From Prevotella sp. MGM2 (GTDB lineage Bacteria; Bacteroidota; Bacteroidia; Bacteroidales; Bacteroidaceae): a stretch of 42,993 bases of DNA. Position numbers and translations under genes: made by a program. The notes under the pieces are model-generated. The model saw nothing but the letters and a program-made list of their open reading frames with translations. It was not told the origin of the DNA and ran no database searches. This document shows positions 15,906 to 23,124 of this stretch, piece by piece; the first letter of the stretch is position 1, and each line of letters begins with the position of its first letter. The DNA lies in the NCBI RefSeq assembly GCF_002933955.1, contig NZ_BEWW01000168.1, positions 1-42,993 on the forward strand, in the 5' to 3' direction.

Positions 15906-16201
15906 TTATTTTTCTTTCAATTTCTTTTTAATAGCCCCGATAATATATCCTTTAGGATTTTCCGCCATGCGTGCACCATTCTTTAGTTCTGCCAGAAATC
16001 CTATGAAATCCGGAATCCGGTTTTGTCCCTCGATGAGCGTTTTCTTGTTTCTGTTGATTTCTGGAGAGTCGAAATTATAGGAGTATCTGAGGTAATCATA
16101 GATGTTATTGTCTATCTGAAGCCGAGCAGTTATCTTGGCCATGCGTGCCTGTTCCTGCAGCGCTGGATCTTCTCTGTCTTCAAAGAAAACAGGGAAGAAG
16201 G
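15906..16201 (-). pseudogene. 3' part of an unidentified gene, possibly plasmid replication protein
   Basis: The frame enters from the insertion edge at 16201 without a start and ends at 15906. It encodes a hydrophilic, helical C-terminus: REDPALQEQARMAKITARL, NNIYDYLRYSYNF, IPDFIGFLAELKNGARMAEN and PKGYIIGAIKKKLKEK. A stretch of the form NPxGYIxxAIKKK ending in Lys is common near the end of plasmid replication initiators, which suggests but does not prove that origin. An internal ATG at 16142 could give 78 residues. The 5' part is missing. Confidence 0.45.
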
Positions 16202-16567
16202 TATGTTTTCTATATCTTTCCCTTGATGTTTTGCTTCTGATACTAAAATGATACGCCATTCATTATTGTCATCTTTAACCTCTATTATTCCACCATCGGG
16301 AATAATACTTGAATTAGGCACAAATAACGTTTGGCCTAATTCTTTGTCAATTTTCTGTAGAGCCAAATTGATTTCTTCCTTACGAATGTTTTCTCTATAT
16401 CGAAATGTCAAATTTGGAAAATCTGCTTTTAGCTGATTCAGAACTAAATGAGATACTTATCCGACAGTCATGTCGTGCAGTTTAGCTTCATTGCCAAATA
16501 TCCCAACAACACCATGAGCCGTTTTATGTTGCTGGGTTAATCTGGTAGATTGGTTCTTTTTTGCCAT
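16202..16567 (-). pseudogene. EcoRI-type restriction endonuclease, N-terminal part with premature stop
   Basis: 122 codons from the ATG at 16567, matching EcoRI codon for codon: QSTRLTQQHK, GVVGIFGNEAKLHDM, then after the break TFRYRENIRK, TLFVPNSSI, PDGGIIEVKDD and SEAKHQGKDIEN. Codon 37, a glutamate in EcoRI (VGEVS), is TAA at 16457-16459. The catalytic residues Asp91, Glu111 and Lys113 are all kept at the same numbers as in EcoRI. The frame is cut after codon 122 by the 1,372-bp insertion and resumes at 14829. Confidence 0.92.
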
Positions 16568-16607
16568 AATTATCAATTTGGGTATTCCAAAAATACTAAA
16601 AACATAT

Positions 16608-16637
16608 GTGGGGTACAATAGCAGGGTACAATTATTT
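16608..16637 (+). repeat. Paired GGGGTAC repeat, right end of island
   Basis: GGGGTACAAT at 16610-16619 and GGGTACAATTATTT at 16624-16637, with the same 13-base offset as the pair at 13231-13260 and a shared 12-base GGGTACAATTAT. It lies upstream of the endonuclease start. Confidence 0.55.
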
Positions 16638-16651
16638 GCAATACTATGTAA

Positions 16652-16697
16652 TTACAGCCGCCTACGCTTCGCAATTGAAAAATGTAAACGGCTGTAA
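16652..16697. repeat. Spaced inverted repeat next to guaA
   Basis: TTACAGCCG (16652-16660) is inverted at 16689-16697 (CGGCTGTAA) across 28 bases. It lies between the GGGGTAC repeats and the guaA stop, where recombinase core or accessory sites of an island would be expected. No coding role. Confidence 0.45.
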
Positions 16698-16730
16698 ATT
16701 AATACGCTGTCGAAAACGATAGTATTTGTG

Positions 16731-18284
16731 TCATTCCCACTCAATAGTTGATGGTGGTTTGGAAGAAATATCGTAACATACTCGGTTAACGCCTTTTACA
16801 TGGTTAATGATGTCATTGCTTACTTTGGCTAAGAATTCATAAGGCAAGTGTGCCCAGTCGGCCGTCATTGCATCGGTGCTTGTTACGGCGCGCAATGCCA
16901 CAGCACGCTCATAAGTTCGTTCATCACCCATTACGCCTACGCTTTTGACCGGAAGCAGAATGGCTCCGGCTTGCCATACTTTATTATATAAAGACTCTTC
17001 GCCGCCGTCCTTGTCGGTTACTTTCCAATTGCGCAGACCTTGAATGAAGATGTCATCGGCATCTTGGAGTATCTGTACCTTTTCTGGGGTGATATCTCCA
17101 AGTATGCGTACGGCCAAACCTGGTCCAGGGAAAGGGTGACGTGCTATCAGGTGTTCCGGCATGCCGAGCTGTCGCCCTACGCGGCGCACTTCATCTTTGA
17201 ACAGCCATTGGAGAGGTTCACACAAGCGGAGGTTCATTTTTTCAGGTAAGCCACCTACGTTATGATGGCTTTTAATGACTTTGCCTGTTATGTTAAGGCT
17301 TTCTATGCGGTCGGGGTAAATAGTGCCTTGGGCGAGCCATTTGGCATCGGTTATTTTTTGTGCTTCGGCATCAAATACGTCAATGAAGCCTTTGCCAATG
17401 ATTTTACGTTTCTGTTCGGGTTCGGTTACACCGGCAAGCTCTTTGAAGAATTTTTCGCTGGCATCCACACCGATAACGTTGAGGCCGAGGCATTCATAGT
17501 CATGAAGAACATTGTGGAATTCGTTCTTTCTCAGCAGGCCGTGATCTACAAATATGCAAGTGAGGTTCCGGCCGATGGCGCGATGCAATAGTACGGCAGC
17601 TACCGAACTGTCTACGCCGCCGGAGAGGCCGAGTATGACACGGTCGTTGCCCAATTGCTGCTTGAGCTCTGCTACAGTTGTATCGATGAATGATGCCGCA
17701 CTCCAGTCCTGACGGCTACCGCAAATGTCGACAACGAAATTCTTCAGGAGAAGAGAGCCTTGCAGCGAATGAAATACTTCCGGGTGGAATTGTACACCCC
17801 AGAGTTGTTCTTCCTCAGCTTGATAGGCCGCATATTTCACTTTGTCTGTCGAGGCAATGCAGCGGAAGTTTTCGGGAATAGCCGTGATGGTGTCGCCATG
17901 GCTCATCCATACTTGTGATTGTTCGTCAAATCCCTTGAAAAGTGGATTCTCGTGGTCGAATTCGGTGAGATGGGCACGGCCGTATTCGCGGCTGCCTGCA
18001 GGCTCCACTTTGCCGCCATTGGTTTGAGCCATATATTGCGCTCCGTAGCAGATACCAAGGATAGGCAGTCGTCCGCGGATGGCTGAGAGGTCTACCTTGA
18101 AAGCCTCAGGATCATAGACGCTGTAGGGTGAACCTGATAGGATGACACCTATTACCGATGGGTCATCGTGGGGGAACTTGTTGTAGGGCAGAATTTCGCA
18201 GAAAGTGTCCAGTTCGCGGACGCGGCGACCGATGAGCTGGGTGGTTTGCGAGCCGAAGTCGAGAATAATGATTTTCTGTTGCAT
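16731..18284 (-). CDS. guaA: GMP synthase (glutamine-hydrolysing)
   Basis: 517 residues, full length. It aminates XMP to GMP using glutamine and ATP. The N-terminal class I glutamine amidotransferase has the nucleophile Cys79 in GICYGAQY and His167/Glu169 in HPEVFHS. The ATP pyrophosphatase domain has SGGVDSS at 221-227, and the C-terminal dimerisation domain ends STIEWE. Its last ten bases plus stop form one copy of the candidate attachment core of the neighbouring island; the gene itself is undamaged. Confidence 0.97.
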   Translation of the reverse strand: MQQKIIILDFGSQTTQLIGRRVRELDTFCEILPYNKFPHDDPSVIGVILSGSPYSVYDPEAFKVDLSAIRGRLPILGICYGAQYMAQTNGGKVEPAGSREYGRAHLTEFDHENPLFKGFDEQSQVWMSHGDTITAIPENFRCIASTDKVKYAAYQAEEEQLWGVQFHPEVFHSLQGSLLLKNFVVDICGSRQDWSAASFIDTTVAELKQQLGNDRVILGLSGGVDSSVAAVLLHRAIGRNLTCIFVDHGLLRKNEFHNVLHDYECLGLNVIGVDASEKFFKELAGVTEPEQKRKIIGKGFIDVFDAEAQKITDAKWLAQGTIYPDRIESLNITGKVIKSHHNVGGLPEKMNLRLCEPLQWLFKDEVRRVGRQLGMPEHLIARHPFPGPGLAVRILGDITPEKVQILQDADDIFIQGLRNWKVTDKDGGEESLYNKVWQAGAILLPVKSVGVMGDERTYERAVALRAVTSTDAMTADWAHLPYEFLAKVSNDIINHVKGVNRVCYDISSKPPSTIEWE

Positions 18285-18588
18285 CGTCTTGTATTTTAAT
18301 AGAAGATGTGCCGGAGAAACCGATATGTCTTCTTGTATTTGTCAGGTGTAAGATATGTTAGTATTTTAATCCGCAACAAAGTTAATTAAAATCTGCGAAA
18401 TTCCCTTGAAAATATAGAGAAATGAACGGAACAAGGGAGGGGATATGCGTTTTTTGAGAATAGTATCGTGAGGAAGGGTATGATAACGTAAAATACGAGG
18501 CTTGAGTATCTTCTATGTTGAAACTCAGCCTCGTATTTGACTTAGAATGATAACGGGAGTCGTTTGTTTGTGATGCTTTGGTGAAGCG
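18285..18588. other. Intergenic region between spt and guaA
   Basis: About 300 bases without a gene. It holds the hairpin at 18491-18538 and, on the minus strand, a weak promoter candidate for guaA: TTTG near 18380 followed after about 21 bases by TATCTTAC. Nothing else is recognised. Confidence 0.45.
18491..18538 (-). terminator. Hairpin terminator after spt
   Basis: AAATACGAGGC (18491-18501) pairs with GCCTCGTATTT (18528-18538), with further partial pairing of TTGAGT and AACTCA inside. It begins 50 bases after the spt stop. The T tail is poor, so efficiency is uncertain. Confidence 0.6.
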
Positions 18589-19776
18589 TTATTTGATGAT
18601 ATCCAACTCCTGGAATACTTTTTTGAGAGAGCTTACCGCACGGTCTACCTGTTCTTTCGTGTGGGTGGCCATCAAGGCCACACGTACCAATGTGTCTTGA
18701 GGGGCACAAGCTGGAGGGATGACCGGATTGATGAATACGCCTTCTTCAAAGGCGCGTGCGGTGGCTATGAATGTTTTTTCTGTGTCACGTACATAAAGGG
18801 GGATAATGGGAGATTCCGTTTCGCCAATTTCGAATCCCTCTTCGCGGAAACGGCTGAGGGCGTAGCGTGTTACGCCCCAAAGGGCCTCAATGCGTTCCGG
18901 TTCATTTTGTAGAATGTGAAGGGCTTCAATGGCTGCTGCTGTGGCGGCGGGTGTGTTGGAAGCACTGAAAATATAGGTGCGGGAGTTGTGGCGCAGCCAG
19001 TTGATGATACTGGAGTCGGCGGCTATAAAGCCGCCTATGGAGGCCAACGACTTGCTGAATGTTCCCATGATAAGGTCTACTTCGTCTGTTAGTCCGAAGT
19101 GATCGCATACGCCGCGTCCTTGTCGGCCGAATACACCTACGCCGTGGGCTTCGTCCACCATGATGGTGGCATTGTATTTGTGCTTGAGGCGTACGATTTC
19201 CGGTAAGTTGGCCAAATCGCCTTCCATTGAGAAGACGCCGTCCACAACAATCAGTTTGACAGCTTCGGGGGCACATTTCTGTAATTGGCGCTCGAGATCG
19301 GCCATGTCGTTGTGCTTGTACTTCAAGTTGGTGGAGAACGAAAGGCGGCGTCCGTCAACGATTGAAGCATGATCGCGGTCATCGCAGATGATATAGTCCT
19401 CGCGACCGGTGAGGCAGGCTATTACGCCGGAATTTACCGTGAAGCCTGTAGAGAAGCAAAGTGCCTCGTCTTTCCCAACGAAAGCTGCCAATTCCTTTTC
19501 AAGTTGAACGTGGAGGTCGAGCGTACCGTTGAGAAAGCGGGAACCGGCGCAACCGGCACCATATTGGCGCAAGGCTTTAACGCCGGCTTCGATGACACGT
19601 TCATCACCGGTCAGGCCGGTGTATGCGTTTGAACCGAACATCAGAACCTTGTGTCCGCCCATTTCCACTTCTGTTCCCTGCTTGCCTTCTATTTCACGGA
19701 AATAGGGATATACCCCCTGAGCCATATACTGTTGAGGTAACGTGTACTTTGCTAATCTGTCTTGTAAAATGCCCAT
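18589..19776 (-). CDS. spt: Serine palmitoyltransferase (alpha-oxoamine synthase family)
   Basis: 395 residues. A PLP enzyme that condenses L-serine with a long-chain acyl-CoA to 3-ketosphinganine, the entry to sphingolipids. Features are GSRFLNGTLDLH (78-89), the PLP-stacking His137 in DDRDHAS, DEAHGVGVFG (208-217) and Schiff-base Lys242 in GTFSKSLASIGG. The family also contains KBL and BioF; overall sequence and the absence of neighbouring biotin or threonine genes favour SPT, which is characteristic of Bacteroides and relatives. A -7 box lies at 19959, giving a leader of about 170 bases. A lipid kinase gene is transcribed away from it. Confidence 0.88.
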   Translation of the reverse strand: MGILQDRLAKYTLPQQYMAQGVYPYFREIEGKQGTEVEMGGHKVLMFGSNAYTGLTGDERVIEAGVKALRQYGAGCAGSRFLNGTLDLHVQLEKELAAFVGKDEALCFSTGFTVNSGVIACLTGREDYIICDDRDHASIVDGRRLSFSTNLKYKHNDMADLERQLQKCAPEAVKLIVVDGVFSMEGDLANLPEIVRLKHKYNATIMVDEAHGVGVFGRQGRGVCDHFGLTDEVDLIMGTFSKSLASIGGFIAADSSIINWLRHNSRTYIFSASNTPAATAAAIEALHILQNEPERIEALWGVTRYALSRFREEGFEIGETESPIIPLYVRDTEKTFIATARAFEEGVFINPVIPPACAPQDTLVRVALMATHTKEQVDRAVSSLKKVFQELDIIK

Positions 19777-19958
19777 AATCTGATAGTGTTACTTTGCGGC
19801 TATCGGGGTTGTCGGAACAACTGCGCGATATGTCCGCTGGCATCCGTTGTTGTTGCCGTTGGTGTATGTGCAGGTATCCGACGGCTTTCCGATTTGCCGG
19901 TTTTTCCTTTTTGTTGCTGTGGTAAAGACCTCAGCAACGGTTGCTTACAAAAAACTTG

Positions 19959-19967
19959 GCAAAGATA
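19959..19967 (-). promoter_or_regulatory. -7 box of the spt promoter
   Basis: TATCTTTGC on the minus strand, the most common form of the Bacteroidetes -7 element in this window. No good -33 TTTG is seen 19-21 bases further up. It lies in the 433-base region between the divergent spt and kinase genes. Confidence 0.5.
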
Positions 19968-20209
19968 CATATTTTAAATTTAATATGGTGTTTTTAAGAT
20001 TGAAATTTTGCATGACACCTATTTTCTATGCCACAGGTCGATTTTTGATAAAGAATATGTGTAATTTTACGGCGGCAATGTCCTTTTGGATCGGATTTTC
20101 CGGTCTATGTTTTGTCCGTCTTTATGAAGGAGGGCTGACAGGCCTCGTCCGGCACTATCCGGAGGTGGGGGCGGGAATGTTTGCCATGAATGACAGTTTT
20201 GTTAGAAAA

Positions 20210-21634
20210 ATGAAGCGACAGATACTTTTTATCATCAACCCCATTTCAGGGACGGGACGGAAGCGTACAATTCCGAGTGACATCGTGCAATATCTTGACC
20301 ACAGCCATTTCGATTATGAAATCAAGTTTACCGAGCGTGCCGGACATGCCACGGAACTGGCTCATGAGGCTGCCCGCTGTGGCGTAAACGTTGTTTGTGC
20401 CGTAGGAGGTGATGGTACTGTCAATGAGGTGGCGCGTGCAGTGGTGCATACGGAAACGGCACTTGCCATCATTCCCTGTGGTTCTGGCAACGGACTGGCG
20501 CGTCATTTGCAGATTCCGCAGAATCCTCGTCGTGCCATAGAGATTATAAACCGTGATGTCGTGCACTGCCTGGATTATGGAAAAATAAACGGCCAGCCTT
20601 TTTTCTGTACTTGTGGCATGGGATTTGATGCTTTTGTCAGCATGAAGTTTGCCAGCAGCGGGCGTCGGGGGCTGGTACAGTATGCCCGTAACACGATAGG
20701 TGTCGGGTTTTCCTATAAAGGAGATACTTATACCATAGAGAGCGAGCAGGGAACGGAAACTGTGGATGCTTTTCTCATTGCCTGTGCCAATGCATCGCAA
20801 TATGGCAATAACGCATATATCGCGCCTGCGGCTTCTATGAAAGACGGGCTGATGGATGTTGTCATCATGCAGCCCATTAATCCGATAGAAGGGGCGCAGG
20901 TTTTGCTTCAGATGTTTACCAAAACTTTGCTCAACAACAGCCATGTCCGTATGCTGAAGTCAAAACGGGTGCGCATAACCCGACGGAGCGGAGGGGCTGT
21001 GCATCTTGACGGAGAACCACTCATGATGGGAAATGAAATAGAGGTGGAGATGGTGCCGCACAGCTTTAATGTTATCGTCAATCCTGATGCACACAGTAAG
21101 CGTCACAATTATCTGCAGGATATGGCAGAGCGCATAGGTGACCTTTTCAGAACTGAGTATGCGCCTGTTAGGGAAGAACATCAGGAAGAGGATTCATTCA
21201 ATCTGGAACGTTTTGTCAAAGCCGGTGACGAGTGTTATGAAAGTGCCTTGGATGAAGTGAGGAACGGGCATAAGCGGACGCATTGGATGTGGTATATTTT
21301 TCCTCAGATGAGCGGTTTGGGAATGAGCGCCGCATCACGTCATTATGGTATATCAGGTGCGGCTGAGGCCGAAGCCTTTCTGGCACATCCCATACTTGGA
21401 CAGAGGCTTTACGAGATCACTGAAGCTTTGCTGGCGCTTGACAGGGCGTGTTCGGCCCATGAGGTGTTCGGCAGTCCAGACGATTTGAAATTACAGTCCT
21501 GTATGACGCTTTTTTCTTCAATTTCCGAGGAAGGAAACGTTTTTGAACGTATTCTCAGTCGTTATTTCGATGGTCAGCCTTGTTTCCGGACACTACAGCT
21601 TCTTTATGGCAAGGCGGAGAAGGAGCCGGTGTGA
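20210..21634 (+). CDS. YegS-type lipid/diacylglycerol kinase fused to DUF1810
   Basis: 474 residues from the ATG at 20210 (MKRQILFIINPISG, the family start); in-frame ATGs at 20186 and 20177 and a long upstream open frame exist but do not look family-like. Residues 1 to about 300 are a diacylglycerol kinase catalytic domain: NPISGTG (10-16), GGDGT (66-70), GSGNGLARHL (91-100) and HLDGEP near the end of the domain. It phosphorylates a lipid hydroxyl with ATP. Residues from about 328 (SFNLERFVKAG, THWMWYIFPQM, HPILGQRL, SPDDLKLQSCMTLF) form a DUF1810 domain of unknown function. The two are joined without an intervening stop. Divergent from spt, so a sphingoid-base or ceramide substrate is conceivable. 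Confidence 0.87.
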   Translation: MKRQILFIINPISGTGRKRTIPSDIVQYLDHSHFDYEIKFTERAGHATELAHEAARCGVNVVCAVGGDGTVNEVARAVVHTETALAIIPCGSGNGLARHLQIPQNPRRAIEIINRDVVHCLDYGKINGQPFFCTCGMGFDAFVSMKFASSGRRGLVQYARNTIGVGFSYKGDTYTIESEQGTETVDAFLIACANASQYGNNAYIAPAASMKDGLMDVVIMQPINPIEGAQVLLQMFTKTLLNNSHVRMLKSKRVRITRRSGGAVHLDGEPLMMGNEIEVEMVPHSFNVIVNPDAHSKRHNYLQDMAERIGDLFRTEYAPVREEHQEEDSFNLERFVKAGDECYESALDEVRNGHKRTHWMWYIFPQMSGLGMSAASRHYGISGAAEAEAFLAHPILGQRLYEITEALLALDRACSAHEVFGSPDDLKLQSCMTLFSSISEEGNVFERILSRYFDGQPCFRTLQLLYGKAEKEPV

Positions 21635-21897
21635 TAAAGAGAGATTAGGATAGGGACATTTGCGAATAGATGAGTCTTTTGAGGCTTGTCCGATTAAAGC
21701 GGAAACAGGAATTCTGACTTTAACGTTTTTAACTTTCTGTTACATTTGAATAGTGTGAAAAATGAACTCTAAGTATTGGAGTTGTGAAAGTCCGTATCGA
21801 AATTTTAACACGAATACGGGCTTTTAAAATTCCAAGTAATGTTTTTTAGCTTGAAATACAGCTATTTTTTTCTAGAATATTTATCAGAATATCTCAA

Positions 21898-21930
21898 AAA
21901 GCGGGGCATTCTCTTGAGATGCCCCGCTTT
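21898..21930. terminator. GC-rich hairpin of repeat copy C
   Basis: AAAGCGGGGCAT (21898-21909) pairs with ATGCCCCGCTTT (21919-21930). On the plus strand it could terminate the kinase fusion transcript; on the minus strand it would sit at the 5' end of RNA made from the repeat's own promoter. Confidence 0.6.
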
Positions 21931-21936
21931 GCTGTT

Positions 21937-21968
21937 ACAAAGATAATACATTTTACAGGGAAAAGCAA
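21937..21968 (-). promoter_or_regulatory. Promoter inside repeat copy C
   Basis: Minus-strand -7 box TATCTTTGT at 21937-21945, 20-base spacer, -33 TTG at 21966-21968. It points away from atpG, toward the 3' end of the kinase fusion gene, so a transcript would be antisense to it. Confidence 0.65.
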
Positions 21969-22081
21969 GAAATGTTAAAACAGGAAGTATTGTTGGGGGT
22001 CGGTTTATTTGTTTTATTTTCAAGTGATTGTACGTTTTTTATGTTTGTCTCCTTCGTTGGAGGAGTGGGCTGTGATGATCG

Positions 22082-22125
22082 AAAAAAATAATGCCATCAT
22101 TATTCGCAGTAGTAATGATGGCATT
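22082..22125 (-). terminator. Terminator of the ATP synthase operon
   Basis: AATGCCATCATTA (22090-22102) pairs with TAATGATGGCATT (22113-22125), 13 bp, followed on the minus strand by a run of seven T residues. It begins 30 bases after the atpG stop. Confidence 0.9.
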
Positions 22126-22154
22126 TGTAAAGTTGCTTTCTGCAATCCGTTTGA

Positions 22155-23036
22155 TTATTGCATGGAACCGCCTACAATGTCGAGCAATTCGGCTGTGATG
22201 GCTTGTTGGCGGGTTTTATTGTAAGTCAGCGTCAGTTGGCGCAGCAGTTCATCGGCGTTGTCGGTGGCCACTTGCATGGCAATGACACGTGCGCCGTGTT
22301 CGCTGGCCAGACTGTCGAGCAATGCTGTGAAGACTTTCAGGTGAAGCGCTTTAGGTATGAGGCTTTCCATAATGGCTTCGGCTGATGGTTCAACGATATA
22401 GTTCAGGACGATATCATTGTTTTTTTCCACTTCGGCCGGTGCGGGAGCATCTAATTTGATAGGAAGAAAAGTCTCTTCCGTAAGAATTTGTGATCCTGCG
22501 CTTTTAAAATGGTGGTATATCATTTCTATACGGTCGAATGCACCGCTTGTGAATGAGGTCATAAGAAGTCCGGCCAGTTCTGCTGCCTGAGCATAATTAG
22601 GGTGATCCAGCAACTGGGCATAATCAGAGCAATCCTTGAATCCCATTTTGCGGGCAGCCTCATAGGCTTTTTTGCCGATAGGATATATTTGGGGCACTTC
22701 GATGTTTTGCTTCTGATATGTTTCAATCTTTTTACGTAACAACTTGATGACATTGCCGTTAAAACCGCCGCAAAGACTAGAGTTTGAAGTATAGACAACC
22801 AGAGCCACACGCTTAACCTCACGGGCGACAGAGTAGGGGGATGTCAATTCGCCTTCCAAACTGGCAGAGAACGTGGACATTATTTTGTCCAGTTGTCGTT
22901 TGTAAGGATACATGCTGCCTATGGCCTGCTGCGCCTTGTGAAGTTTGGACGAGGCAACCATTTTCATGGCACTGGTGATTTTTCGCGTGTTGTTAACAGA
23001 AGTTATTCGCGTTTTTACTTCTTTGAGTGAAGCCAT
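22155..23036 (-). CDS. atpG: ATP synthase F1 subunit gamma
   Basis: 293 residues. The central rotor shaft that couples proton flow to catalysis. The N-terminal helix MASLKEVKTRITSVNNTRKIT SAM-type sequence and the C-terminal helix ending LTYNKTRQQAITAELLDIVGG are the conserved coiled-coil pair. Last gene of the operon, 88 bases after atpA, with a strong hairpin in that gap and a terminator behind it. Confidence 0.95.
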   Translation of the reverse strand: MASLKEVKTRITSVNNTRKITSAMKMVASSKLHKAQQAIGSMYPYKRQLDKIMSTFSASLEGELTSPYSVAREVKRVALVVYTSNSSLCGGFNGNVIKLLRKKIETYQKQNIEVPQIYPIGKKAYEAARKMGFKDCSDYAQLLDHPNYAQAAELAGLLMTSFTSGAFDRIEMIYHHFKSAGSQILTEETFLPIKLDAPAPAEVEKNNDIVLNYIVEPSAEAIMESLIPKALHLKVFTALLDSLASEHGARVIAMQVATDNADELLRQLTLTYNKTRQQAITAELLDIVGGSMQ

Positions 23037-23058
23037 ATTGGTGTCAATTGTAAGACCT

Positions 23059-23087
23059 CTCCCGGTCTTTTCGAAAAAGACCGGGAG
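23059..23087 (-). promoter_or_regulatory. Intra-operon hairpin between atpA and atpG
   Basis: CTCCCGGTCTTTT (23059-23071) pairs perfectly with AAAAGACCGGGAG (23075-23087) around a three-base loop. No T run follows on the minus strand, so it is more likely an RNA stability or processing element, or a weak terminator, than a full stop. Confidence 0.6.
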
Positions 23088-23124
23088 CTGCTGTTGCTAC
23101 GCACAGCGAAGTTGTCTGTCATTG

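Larger units (their letters stand above)
14830..16201. mobile_element. 1,372-bp insertion inside the EcoRI-type endonuclease gene
   Basis: Its limits come from rejoining the endonuclease frame after codon 122: removing 14830-16201 restores the reading frame exactly. I see no terminal inverted repeats, no clear target-site duplication and no transposase. Both edges cut into genes reading inward (a plus-strand gene end at the left, a minus-strand gene end at the right), so it looks like an internal piece of another replicon. It carries a lipoprotein gene, a small membrane protein gene and a bidirectional terminator. Confidence 0.75.
13171..16742. other. AT-rich decayed genomic island at the 3' end of guaA
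   Basis: About 3.6 kb between the two copies of the guaA 3'-end sequence. It contains a ruined EcoRI-type restriction-modification pair, a 1,372-bp insertion within it, and paired GGGGTAC repeats inside each end. It is visibly richer in A and T than the flanking genes. No integrase or transposase gene remains, so if it was an integrative element it is now a remnant that cannot move by itself. Confidence 0.65.
21718..21980 (+). repeat. Dispersed 263-bp intergenic element (copy C, full)
   Basis: Fills half of the 520-base gap between the convergent kinase fusion and atpG genes. It has the TTTTTAACTTTCTGTTACATT start, the core AATACGGG at 21813 with AAGTAA at 21834 (21 bp on), a perfect 12-bp hairpin at 21898-21909/21919-21930, the minus-strand promoter at 21937-21968 and the end GCAAGAAATGTTAAAA. 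The hairpin could end plus-strand transcription of the kinase gene. Confidence 0.8.

Noticed and set aside
14830-16201. Insertion sequence in the endonuclease gene
   Set aside because: No transposase, no terminal inverted repeats and no clear target-site duplication at the reconstructed boundaries.
16142-16259. Extension of the right-edge gene of the insertion upstream to an ATG at 16259
   Set aside because: The first part of that frame lies inside the endonuclease coding sequence in a different frame, so the extension is an artefact of the insertion junction.
19847-20209. Upstream extension of the lipid kinase fusion
   Set aside because: The added residues lack family resemblance and cross the spt promoter region; MKRQILFIINP at 20210 is the normal kinase start.
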